A stretch of DNA of 64,000 nucleotides, taken from positions 310,001 through 374,000 of the forward strand of contig NZ_JAVAMO010000001.1 in NCBI RefSeq assembly GCF_030758345.1. Reading direction: 5' to 3'. Made by a program: the position numbers and the translations under genes. How positions within the stretch are numbered: the first letter of the stretch is position 1; each line of letters opens with the position of its first letter. Below the pieces are notes generated by a model. The model searched no databases. It saw only the letters and a program-made list of their open reading frames with translations, and was not told where the DNA came from. Shown here in pieces: positions 35,714-43,084 of the stretch. This DNA comes from Ruegeria discodermiae (GTDB lineage: Bacteria; Pseudomonadota; Alphaproteobacteria; Rhodobacterales; Rhodobacteraceae).

Positions 35714-36253
35714 ATGATCCGATCGGTCCCGATGATAAATACCGCCCGGCTGACGCTGAGCGGAATGCGGCCGGAGGATTTCGACCGCTATGCCGAGATC
35801 TGGGCGGATCCGGATGTGATTCGCTTTACCGGCGGGCAACCGCGTTCGCGCGGCGAGGCCTGGACCGCTTTTCTGCGCAATGCCGGGCACTGGCAGATGA
35901 CCGGGTTCGGGCAATGGGCGGTGATCGAACAGAAAACCCGCCGGATGATCGGACAGGCGGGGTTTTTCTTTACCGACCGCGCCTTAGGCGATGATTTCGA
36001 TCCTTTCCCCGAGGTCGGCTGGGTGCTGGCGCCCGAGGCGCGTGGCAAGGGCTATGGCTATGAGGCCGCTCAGGCTGCGCATGACTGGTTCGACAGGGTC
36101 ATTCCCGGACCGCTGGTGGCGATGATCGACGCTGACAACCCGGTGTCGCAGCGCCTTGCCGGACGCCTGGGCTATGCGCCGCTCAGGGATGCGGTGATCC
36201 ATGAAAAGAGCGTCAATCTCCTTTGCCGCAAGGGGCCGCCCGCCCGCGTCTGA
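35714..36253 (+). CDS. GNAT-family acetyltransferase (RimJ/RimL-like)
   Basis: A 179-residue acetyltransferase of the RimJ/RimL-like GNAT group: RLTLSGMRPEDFDRYAEIWADPDVIRFTGG at the start, then WAVIEQKTRRMIGQAGFFF, the CoA-binding GWVLAPEARGKGYGYEAAQAAHDWFD, and ADNPVSQRLAGRLGYAPL. The acceptor is unknown. It lies between acpP and a HisA-like gene; an internal Met at residue 7 is another possible start. Confidence 0.85.
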   Translation: MIRSVPMINTARLTLSGMRPEDFDRYAEIWADPDVIRFTGGQPRSRGEAWTAFLRNAGHWQMTGFGQWAVIEQKTRRMIGQAGFFFTDRALGDDFDPFPEVGWVLAPEARGKGYGYEAAQAAHDWFDRVIPGPLVAMIDADNPVSQRLAGRLGYAPLRDAVIHEKSVNLLCRKGPPARV

Positions 36254-36361
36254 GGCGAAGGCCGCAATTGACACATGCAATGCCGAAACTGGGTGATTTT
36301 TCCGAGCTATCGCGAGGTATGGTATGGTGATGAGTGCGTTGGCTCAGCGGAAGGACCGGCC

Positions 36362-37105
36362 ATGATAATTTATCCGACAATGGAACTTCAGAACGGGCAT
36401 TGCGTGACCCTGACTAAGGGGCGTCTTGAGGACCCGATGCTGTGGCATGTGGACCCTGTCGAAACCGCCCGTGGATGGGCGGCGGCCGGGGCCGAGTACA
36501 TGCAGATCACCGATTTCGACGCGATTGACGGCAAGGATGGCAATGCCGAACTGATCGAAGAGATCATTCGCGCCGTGGGCATCCCGGTGCAGCTTGGCGG
36601 CGGCATGCGCAGTCGCGAGGCCATCGAACGCTGGATCGACAAGGGCGCGGCGCGGATCGTGGTGGGCACGCTGGCGGCAATCGAACCAGATATGGTCAAG
36701 GAATTGGCCAAGCGGTATCCCGATCAGATCGTTCTGTCGGTCGATGTTTGGCGCGGCCAGGTTATGACCGAAGGCTGGCGCAGCGCCAGCGCGTTCGCGC
36801 CGGAAGCCTTTATTGAAGCATTTGAGGGCGTGCCGCTGGCCTCGATCATCGTCACGGATATCGACAGCGACATGGAAGACCTGGAGGCTCAATTGGGCCT
36901 GATTTCCGCATTGGCCAGCCATTCGCGGACCCCGGTGATCGCCAGCGGTGTGGTTCGATCGAGCGATGACATTTCGCGTCTGGCCTATATCCACAACATC
37001 TCGGGCGCGATTGTTGGCCGGGCGCTGTTTCTCAAGACTGTGGATCTGAGCGACGCGCTTGACGTTGCGCGCCAGGCGCATGAGCCGGTCGCGGAATTCC
37101 GCTGA
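36362..37105 (+). CDS. HisA-like TIM-barrel protein, divergent
   Basis: A 247-residue (beta/alpha)8-barrel protein related to HisA, the ProFAR isomerase of histidine synthesis. It has both phosphate-binding halves (IPVQLGGGMRSREAIERWIDKGAARIVVGT; TPVIASGVVRSSDDISRL). The general base Asp of HisA (in the PAIDL motif) is Glu here (PTMEL, residue 8), while the second catalytic Asp (residue 128, LSVDVWRGQV) is kept. It stands away from any his gene, between an acetyltransferase and fabF. It is therefore likely a paralogue with altered function rather than the pathway enzyme. AAGGA lies upstream of the ATG at 36362. Confidence 0.8.
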   Translation: MIIYPTMELQNGHCVTLTKGRLEDPMLWHVDPVETARGWAAAGAEYMQITDFDAIDGKDGNAELIEEIIRAVGIPVQLGGGMRSREAIERWIDKGAARIVVGTLAAIEPDMVKELAKRYPDQIVLSVDVWRGQVMTEGWRSASAFAPEAFIEAFEGVPLASIIVTDIDSDMEDLEAQLGLISALASHSRTPVIASGVVRSSDDISRLAYIHNISGAIVGRALFLKTVDLSDALDVARQAHEPVAEFR

Positions 37106-37301
37106 TCCGGCCTTGCTTATCGTCTCAGCCGCATGCCGCCTGTAGTGGCATGCGGGCGTGTATAGATGAACGGAACATTTGTGCTCTGACGCCCAGTTAG
37201 GCGGTGGATAGCCGGTTCCGTCACGTGCCGAACACTTGCCCCCGGCCCCCCGCGCAGGCTAAGAGCAGTGACGAACACGAAAAGCAGGCATGAGGCACTA
37301 T

Positions 37302-38567
37302 ATGCGCAGAGTCGTTGTAACCGGTCTCGGATTGGTCACTCCGCTGGCAAGCGGCGTTGAGGAAACCTGGTCGAGATTGCTGGACGGACAATCGGGTGCG
37401 GGCCCGATCACACGGTTTGATGCTGTGGCATCCGGGGTCACGACAACCTATGCCTGCGAGGTGCCGCGCGGGGACGGGACCGATGGCACCTTCAGCCCCG
37501 ATGACTGGATGCCCCCCAAAGAGCAGCGCAAGATCGAGGATTTCATCCTCTATTCCATCGCGGCCGCTGATATGGCCTGCCAAGATGCGGGCTGGACCCC
37601 CGAGGACGAGGCCGACCGGCTGCGTACCGGCGTTCTGATTGGGTCCGGCATCGGTGGTCTGGGCTCGATTGCCGAAACCGCCAACCTGATCAAGGAACGT
37701 GGCCCGCGCCGGGTCTCGCCCTTCTTTATTCCGGGTGCGCTGATCAACCTGGCCTCGGGTCAGGTGTCGATCCGTTTCGGATTCAAGGGGCCGAACCATT
37801 CGGTGGTGACCGCCTGCTCGACAGGCGCGCATGCCATTGGCGATGCCAGCCGTATCATCCGGGCCGGCGATGCCGATGTGATGATCGCGGGCGGCGGCGA
37901 GGGCTGCATCTGCGAGATCGGGATTGCCGGCTTCAACTCCTGCAAGGCGCTGTCGACTAAATATGGCGACGATCCGCAAGCGGCAAGCCGCCCCTATGAT
38001 GTTGATCGCGACGGGTTTGTCATGGGTGAAGGTGCGGGCATTGTCGTTCTCGAAGAGTATGAACATGCCAAGGCGCGCGGCGCAAAAATCTATGCTGAAG
38101 TTCTGGGCTATGGCATGTCCGGGGATGCCTATCACATCACCGCGCCATCTGAGGATGGCGACGGGGCCGAGCGCTCGATGAATGCCGCGCTGGCCAGCGC
38201 GGGCCTGCAGGCCTCTGATCTGGACTATATCAACGCCCATGGCACTTCGACCATGGCGGATACCATCGAGTTGGGCGCGGTTGAGCGGTTGCTGGGGGAT
38301 CATGCGGCGAATGTGACCATGTCATCGACCAAGTCCGCCACCGGGCATCTGCTGGGTGCGGCAGGCGCGATTGAGGCCATCTTTTCGATCCTGGCGATCC
38401 GGGATCAGGTCGCTCCGCCAACGATCAACCTGGACAACCCTGCTGTCGAAACGCCGGTTGACCTGGCCCCGAATGCCAAGCGGGAACGCAAGATCGATGT
38501 GGCCCTGTCGAACTCCTTCGGATTTGGTGGCACCAATGCGAGCGTGATCTTCGGAAAGGCCAGCTAA
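37302..38567 (+). CDS. fabF: 3-oxoacyl-ACP synthase II
   Basis: A 421-residue condensing enzyme of fatty-acid elongation. RRVVVTGLGLVTPLASG opens it; the Cys-His-His catalytic set is in VTACSTGAHAIGD, NAHGTSTMADTIE and STKSATGHLLGAAGA; the end NSFGFGGTNASVIF is typical. ATG at 37302 gives the usual N-terminus, with a GAGG upstream; an ATG four codons earlier (37290) is also possible. It is directly followed by mltG. Confidence 0.95.
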   Translation: MRRVVVTGLGLVTPLASGVEETWSRLLDGQSGAGPITRFDAVASGVTTTYACEVPRGDGTDGTFSPDDWMPPKEQRKIEDFILYSIAAADMACQDAGWTPEDEADRLRTGVLIGSGIGGLGSIAETANLIKERGPRRVSPFFIPGALINLASGQVSIRFGFKGPNHSVVTACSTGAHAIGDASRIIRAGDADVMIAGGGEGCICEIGIAGFNSCKALSTKYGDDPQAASRPYDVDRDGFVMGEGAGIVVLEEYEHAKARGAKIYAEVLGYGMSGDAYHITAPSEDGDGAERSMNAALASAGLQASDLDYINAHGTSTMADTIELGAVERLLGDHAANVTMSSTKSATGHLLGAAGAIEAIFSILAIRDQVAPPTINLDNPAVETPVDLAPNAKRERKIDVALSNSFGFGGTNASVIFGKAS

Positions 38568-39728
38568 ATGTGGCGCAGTCTTGCCTCGAACATGCTGACA
38601 TTCCTGCTGGTTGGCTTGTTTCTGGTTGCTGGCGTGGTGCTGTGGGGTCAATCGCAATACCGGTCCGCCGGGCCGCTGGAAAGCGCGATCTGTCTGCGGG
38701 TTGAATCCGGGTCGAACATGACACGGGTCAGCAATGATCTCGTCGATCAGGGCGCAGTGACAAATGCGCGGATCTTCCGGATCGGGGCGGATTATCAGGA
38801 CAAGGCCGGGGACCTGAAGGCCGGCAGCTTTCTGGTGCGCGAGGGTGCGACGATGGAACAGATCGTCGATCAGATCACCAAAGGCGGTGCAAGCACCTGT
38901 GGGACCGAAATCGTTTATCGCATCGGTGTGACCCGCAACCAGATGGAAGTGCGCGAGTTGGACCCCGAAAGCCTGCAATTCGTGGAACTGGCCGAATTTG
39001 ACCCCGATGCGGATGACGCGCCAGAGGTCTATGGCGAGAAACGGGATCAATCGGACACACGCTATCGCATCGCGATGGCCGAAGGTGTCACCACCTGGCA
39101 AGTGGCCGACGCGCTGAAGGCCTGGGATGTGCTGAGCGGTGATGCGGGTGAGCTGCCGGGTGAGGGCATGCTGGCCCCTGACAGCTATGAGGTGAGGCCG
39201 GGCACCGAGGTTTCGACGGTTCTGGCCGATATGCAGGACAAGCAGGAATTGCGGATCAACGCGGTCTGGGAAAGCCGTCAGGACGGGTTGCCGCTGAACT
39301 CGCCGGAAGAGATGCTGACCCTTGCATCGATCATCGAAAAGGAAACCGGCCTGTCCGAAGAGCGCGGCCAGGTGGCCAGCGTCTTTGTGAATCGGCTCAA
39401 TCAGGGGATGAAGCTGCAGACAGACCCGACCGTGATTTATGGGATCACCAAGGGGCAACGGGTGTTGGGACGCGGTTTGCGGCGCAGTGAGCTTCGCCGT
39501 GTAACACCCTGGAATACCTATCTGATCGACGGGCTTCCGCCAACGCCCATCGCCAATCCCGGACTGGCCAGCCTGGAGGCCGCTGTGGCGCCTGAGGAAA
39601 CGAATTTTGTGTTCTTTGTTGCCGATGGCACAGGGGGCCATGCTTTTGCCGAGACGTTGCAGGAGCATAACCGCAACGTCGCCAAATGGCGCGAGATCGA
39701 GGCGGAGCGGGCAAATTCCGGGAACTGA
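38568..39728 (+). CDS. mltG: Endolytic transglycosylase MltG
   Basis: A 386-residue inner-membrane enzyme that cuts nascent peptidoglycan strands and sets their length. One N-terminal transmembrane helix (MLTFLLVGLFLVAGVVLW), a LysM-like region (about 45-100, VESGSNMTRVSNDLVDQGAV) and the YceG catalytic domain (about 190-375) with the Glu in LASIIEKETGLSEERG and the LQTDPTVIYG and YLIDGLPPTPIANPG motifs. Its ATG is right after the fabF stop, so the two are one operon. Confidence 0.95.
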   Translation: MWRSLASNMLTFLLVGLFLVAGVVLWGQSQYRSAGPLESAICLRVESGSNMTRVSNDLVDQGAVTNARIFRIGADYQDKAGDLKAGSFLVREGATMEQIVDQITKGGASTCGTEIVYRIGVTRNQMEVRELDPESLQFVELAEFDPDADDAPEVYGEKRDQSDTRYRIAMAEGVTTWQVADALKAWDVLSGDAGELPGEGMLAPDSYEVRPGTEVSTVLADMQDKQELRINAVWESRQDGLPLNSPEEMLTLASIIEKETGLSEERGQVASVFVNRLNQGMKLQTDPTVIYGITKGQRVLGRGLRRSELRRVTPWNTYLIDGLPPTPIANPGLASLEAAVAPEETNFVFFVADGTGGHAFAETLQEHNRNVAKWREIEAERANSGN

Positions 39729-39831
39729 CCGGGTTTGTCCGAAAGGGAGTTTATTTCTTGCACGCAACGGGGTTTAGTATGGTGGGGCCTCATGGCCCTG
39801 CCTGACAAACATCCCCCACATCGGACCGCCC

Positions 39832-41046
39832 ATGCCCTGTTTTTGTGACACTGCCGCCTTCAGCATGCCGGTGATGCCGGCGAGCAGCCTGTCGGTCATG
39901 GCGGTGCCGCCGCAGATGGTAAAGCTGCAAAGCCTGCTGGGGTTGCAGGCACAGGCGCAGGCCGACATCCGTGCGGATATGAAACTGGCTGCGATGCTGC
40001 CGGACATGAGCTCGGATGCATACCTGCGGGCGACCCTTGCGGCCAATGCACCGACGATCCAGTTGCCTGCCGTGCTGCCACCGGGCGGCGGCGGGATGCT
40101 GTCGATGATGGTGAAACTGGCGATGGTTGCGCCGGTCTTTCCGGTCACCAATCCGCGTATGCTGATGGCCTATATCCAGCAGGCCGTTGCGAGCCTGGCG
40201 GCGAGTGTCCTGCCGCAGGCGCAAGCCTTGCCAGCCGTGCAGATGCAGAACATGGCCATCGCTGCGCGGGTGACGCTGGCGCTGCGGGCGCAGGGCATCT
40301 GCCCGATGGCGCTGGCCAATGTGGATGCAAGCTTTGCCGCGCAGGCGGGTGTCGCCAATTCGCAAGGCACATTTTCATCGGCCATGGGGTTTGCCGCTAC
40401 GCTGCCGCGCTTGCGTATGCCGCCTTTTGCCCTGCCCGGACCAAAGCTGGATCTTGCCTATCAGATGGCAATGGCGGCGCAGGCGGCCAATGCGCCTGGG
40501 GCGATGGGGTTGCCCGCCATGTCCGATCCCAACCTGACAAAGGCGCTGCTGAGCCAGCTTGGCGTCTTGTCGACCGTCCCGGTGCCTGCCTTGCCGATCC
40601 CGCTTGATGAGTTGAAGGCCATGGCCGAGCAGGTGCAGGATCTGGCGACGATACAGGAAGCCTTCGGGCCGGATGCGCTGACGCCTGCCGGTGTTGCGCG
40701 GGTAAACGCGATGCTCAGCTATATGGCCAGTCTGAAGATACCGATGCCGCTGCCTGCGCAGTCGCTGCAGGTGCAGCTGGATGCCTTGCCCAAGATCGAG
40801 GATGTGACGCAAGGGGCGCAAGCCGCGAGTTCGGGGGCCATGAATATGGCGGCCTCGATGAGTGTTGCGCCGCCTGCTGTGCCGATTCTGCCCTTGCTGG
40901 AAGAACTCGCCGCAATGAAGGCAAAGCTGACGCCGGGATCGTTGGTGCCATGCGTCATCTGCAATGAACAGATTGGGGAGATTGCGGCTGCTATGGCAAA
41001 TAATCGGCTGCCAGCGCCGCCGCCGCTGCCTCAACTGCCGTTCTAG
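39832..41046 (+). CDS. Unknown Ala/Met/Leu/Pro-rich protein upstream of the GTA cluster
   Basis: A 404-residue protein with very uneven composition: Ala, Met, Leu, Pro and Gln make most of it, charged residues are scarce, and there is no clear signal peptide or long transmembrane helix. Cys residues occur at the two ends (MPCFCD at the start, LVPCVICNEQIG near the end) and once in the middle (QGICPM), a pattern that may bind a metal or form disulfides. The rest reads as short amphipathic Ala/Met helices joined by Pro-rich turns. It begins about 100 bp after mltG and ends 93 bp before the GTA -35 box. I do not recognise a family, and the start codon is not certain. Confidence 0.6.
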   Translation: MPCFCDTAAFSMPVMPASSLSVMAVPPQMVKLQSLLGLQAQAQADIRADMKLAAMLPDMSSDAYLRATLAANAPTIQLPAVLPPGGGGMLSMMVKLAMVAPVFPVTNPRMLMAYIQQAVASLAASVLPQAQALPAVQMQNMAIAARVTLALRAQGICPMALANVDASFAAQAGVANSQGTFSSAMGFAATLPRLRMPPFALPGPKLDLAYQMAMAAQAANAPGAMGLPAMSDPNLTKALLSQLGVLSTVPVPALPIPLDELKAMAEQVQDLATIQEAFGPDALTPAGVARVNAMLSYMASLKIPMPLPAQSLQVQLDALPKIEDVTQGAQAASSGAMNMAASMSVAPPAVPILPLLEELAAMKAKLTPGSLVPCVICNEQIGEIAAAMANNRLPAPPPLPQLPF

Positions 41047-41102
41047 CTGGCGTCTGATCGCGCGGCGCGTCTGGCAGGGTTTTCCTAATTTTTCGTATAT
41101 TT

Positions 41103-41120
41103 AACGGATGGTTATCCGTT
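41103..41120. promoter_or_regulatory. Inverted repeat upstream of the GTA promoter
   Basis: AACGGAT (41103-41109) and ATCCGTT (41114-41120) are perfect complements around GGTT. It is centred about 28 bp upstream of the -35 box at 41140, a good place for an activator such as the GafA/GafY type. Confidence 0.5.
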
Positions 41121-41139
41121 GCATCTGTTGCGGGATTCC

Positions 41140-41168
41140 TTGACTTTCCGCACGTTAACGCGTATAGG
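41140..41168 (+). promoter_or_regulatory. GTA cluster promoter (sigma-70-like)
   Basis: TTGACT (41140-41145), a 17-bp spacer and TATAGG (41163-41168). It is the best promoter-like match in the 230 bp before g1. The spacer contains GTTAAC, a sequence akin to a CtrA half-site. The predicted transcript start is near 41175, 100 bp before g1, and the leader folds into the terminator at 41197-41229. Confidence 0.6.
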
Positions 41169-41196
41169 TTGTGTCATGCTGGAAGACATGGGTGAG

Positions 41197-41229
41197 CGGC
41201 CTCGGGGATGACCCCGTTGGCCGTTTTTT
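41197..41229 (+). terminator. Intrinsic terminator in the GTA leader, before g1
   Basis: CGGCC-T-CGGGG, loop ATGA, CCCCG-TT-GGCCG, then TTTTTT. Ten GC pairs with a small internal bulge and six T. It lies 30-60 nt downstream of the predicted start of transcription and 47 bp before g1, so most transcripts should stop here unless an anti-termination factor acts. Confidence 0.8.
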
Positions 41230-41276
41230 CATTTCTCTCGTGCGGAGATCACTCACGCAAGAGGTCACGAGCAAAC

Positions 41277-41621
41277 ATGACTTTGATTACCCCGGAGGAG
41301 CGGATTTCGCGGACGGCAGACCTGTTGGCGTCGTTCGAGGAAACCATTCGCGGTCTGCGAAACGCGGCGGAAGACCTGCGCAGACAGATCGAGGCCGGGG
41401 AGGATGCAGATCTTGCTGGCGGAGCCAGGCAATTGGGACAAGTGAGCGGCCTGATCCGCGACTGTCAGAAAGTGGAGAAAAGTTTTGTCGAACTACATCA
41501 TGCCCAAACCGGAATTGCCCAGGGCGGGTACGCCCTCGACCTTGAGCAGGCTCGATTTGAGGTCGGGTGCCGACTGGCTCGCCTCCGCGCCTGCTGCCGT
41601 CAGGGAGGAGTTCCTGAGTGA
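41277..41621 (+). CDS. GTA g1, small terminase-like subunit
   Basis: A 114-residue protein in the position of RcGTA g1, which binds DNA and works with TerL in headful packaging of random host DNA. It begins MTLITPEERISRTADLLASF and has a coiled-coil-like helix pair (FEETIRGLRNAAEDLRRQIEAG, then ARQLGQVSGLIRDCQKVEKSFVE). The last 137 bp overlap the start of g2, as in other GTAs. The site before 41277 is weak; a longer frame to 41208 would run through the terminator hairpin and is unlikely. Confidence 0.8.
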   Translation: MTLITPEERISRTADLLASFEETIRGLRNAAEDLRRQIEAGEDADLAGGARQLGQVSGLIRDCQKVEKSFVELHHAQTGIAQGGYALDLEQARFEVGCRLARLRACCRQGGVPE

Positions 41622-42900
41622 GATCGGGGAGGGAGGGCTGTGCGCCCTCCCTTTCCTGTTCGAGTTCTGGGCGCTGCCGCATCAGTTGCCGCCCGAGGGC
41701 GACTGGCGCGCCTGGGTGGTGATGGGTGGCCGGGGTGCGGGTAAGACGCGTGCCGGGGCGGAATGGGTGCGGTCTATGGTCGAAGGCGCGCGGCCTTTGG
41801 ATGCCGGGCGGGCGCGCCGTGTGGCGCTGGTGGGCGAGACCTATGACCAGGTGCGCGATGTGATGATTTTTGGCGATAGCGGGATACTGGCCTGCTCGCC
41901 GCCGGATCGTCGCCCGAAATGGAAAGCCTCGGAACGCAGGCTGGTCTGGCCCAACGGGTCCGAGGCGCAGGCGTTTTCCGCCTCGGACCCCGAGGCTTTG
42001 CGCGGGCCGCAATTTGATGCGGCATGGGTCGATGAATTGGCGAAGTGGAAGAAGGCAGGCGAGACCTGGGATATGTTGCAATTTGCCTTGCGGCTGGGGG
42101 ATGCGCCGCGCGTCTGTGCAACAACCACGCCGCGCAATGTGACGGCGCTCAGGGATTTGCTGGCGCCCCCCTCGACCGTGGTGACCCATGCGCCGACTGA
42201 GGCGAATCGGGCCAATCTGGCGGACTCGTTCTTGGACGAAGTGCGGGCACGTTATGCCGGGACAAGGTTGGGACGGCAGGAGCTTGAGGGCGTTCTGATG
42301 GCCGATGTCGAGGGCGCGCTCTGGAGTTCTGAGATGCTGGAGGGCGCGCAGGTTGACGCCGCGCCTGAGCTTGACCGGGTGGTGGTGGCACTAGATCCGG
42401 CGGTGAGTTCAGGCGCGTCTGCGGATGAATGTGGGATCGTTGTGGTTGGCGCGCGGATACAGGGGCCGCCGCAGGATTGGCGGGCTTACGTGCTGGCGGA
42501 CCGGACGGTGCACGGAAAGGGACCGGCGGGCTGGGCGCAGGCGGCCATTGCGGCGATGGAAGAATTTGATGCGGAGCGGCTGGTGGCGGAGGTCAATCAG
42601 GGCGGGCAGCTTGTCGAAGAGGTTTTACGTCAGGTTGATCCGATGGTGCCGTTCAAGGCGGTGCATGCGGCGCGGGGCAAGGCGGCGCGGGCGGAGCCGG
42701 TGGCGGCGCTTTATGAGCAGGGCAAGGTGTTCCACCTGCGAGGGCTTGGTGCCTTGGAAGAGCAGATGTGCCTGATGACAAACGAGGGCTTCGAGGGACA
42801 GGGATCGCCGGACCGGGTGGATGCACTGGTCTGGGCCTTACATGAACTGATGATCGCATCAGCCGTGCACTACAAGCGACCACGGTTGCGGGTTTTGTAA
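41485..42900 (+). CDS. GTA g2, large terminase subunit
   Basis: A 471-residue DNA-packaging motor and nuclease. The N-terminal ATPase has Walker A GGRGAGKTR (residues 81-89) and an adenine/Walker B-like segment FDAAWVDELAKWK with the catalytic Glu. The C-terminal RNase H-like nuclease starts at VVVALDPAVSSG, continues with LVAEVNQGG and ends with DRVDALVWALHEL. The TTG at 41485 has GGAG 8 bp upstream, while the first ATG (41500) has none, so TTG is chosen. It is followed by an intrinsic terminator before the portal gene. Confidence 0.93.
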   Translation: MSNYIMPKPELPRAGTPSTLSRLDLRSGADWLASAPAAVREEFLSEIGEGGLCALPFLFEFWALPHQLPPEGDWRAWVVMGGRGAGKTRAGAEWVRSMVEGARPLDAGRARRVALVGETYDQVRDVMIFGDSGILACSPPDRRPKWKASERRLVWPNGSEAQAFSASDPEALRGPQFDAAWVDELAKWKKAGETWDMLQFALRLGDAPRVCATTTPRNVTALRDLLAPPSTVVTHAPTEANRANLADSFLDEVRARYAGTRLGRQELEGVLMADVEGALWSSEMLEGAQVDAAPELDRVVVALDPAVSSGASADECGIVVVGARIQGPPQDWRAYVLADRTVHGKGPAGWAQAAIAAMEEFDAERLVAEVNQGGQLVEEVLRQVDPMVPFKAVHAARGKAARAEPVAALYEQGKVFHLRGLGALEEQMCLMTNEGFEGQGSPDRVDALVWALHELMIASAVHYKRPRLRVL

Positions 42901-42936
42901 GGCTCTCGGCTGCGGCCGCTCTACATCCAACAAAAT

Positions 42937-42964
42937 GGCGCTCGGGTTTCGGGCGCCTTTTTTT
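42937..42964 (+). terminator. Intrinsic terminator between terL and the portal gene
   Basis: GGCGCTCG pairs with CGGGCGCC around GGTTT, followed by TTTTTTT. An 8-bp stem with one G-U pair and a 7-T tail, 36 bp after the terL stop and 120 bp before the portal ATG. All genes downstream have the same direction and no strong new promoter is visible in the gap, so this terminator must be bypassed for the capsid genes to be made from the upstream promoter. Confidence 0.8.
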
Positions 42965-43084
42965 GTGCCCCGTTGCGCGGGGGGCGGACGGTGGGTTCCG
43001 AGGCTTTCAACCTCTTTGCGCGATAACGGTGTCAACGAAGCGGTGAGGCGTCACTGGCGCGGTGGGCAATGAGGAGCATCACGG

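Noticed and set aside
38322-39767. A 481-residue minus-strand frame opposite mltG and fabF
   Set aside because: It is a shadow of two conserved genes and is rich in His, Arg and Gln as such shadows are.
39784-39797. GGGCC/GGCCC hairpin after mltG
   Set aside because: It has a short stem and no T-tract; it is too weak to be called a terminator.
41208-41276. Longer start for g1 at 41208
   Set aside because: It would place the coding region over the terminator hairpin and T-tract and adds residues unlike the family N-terminus.
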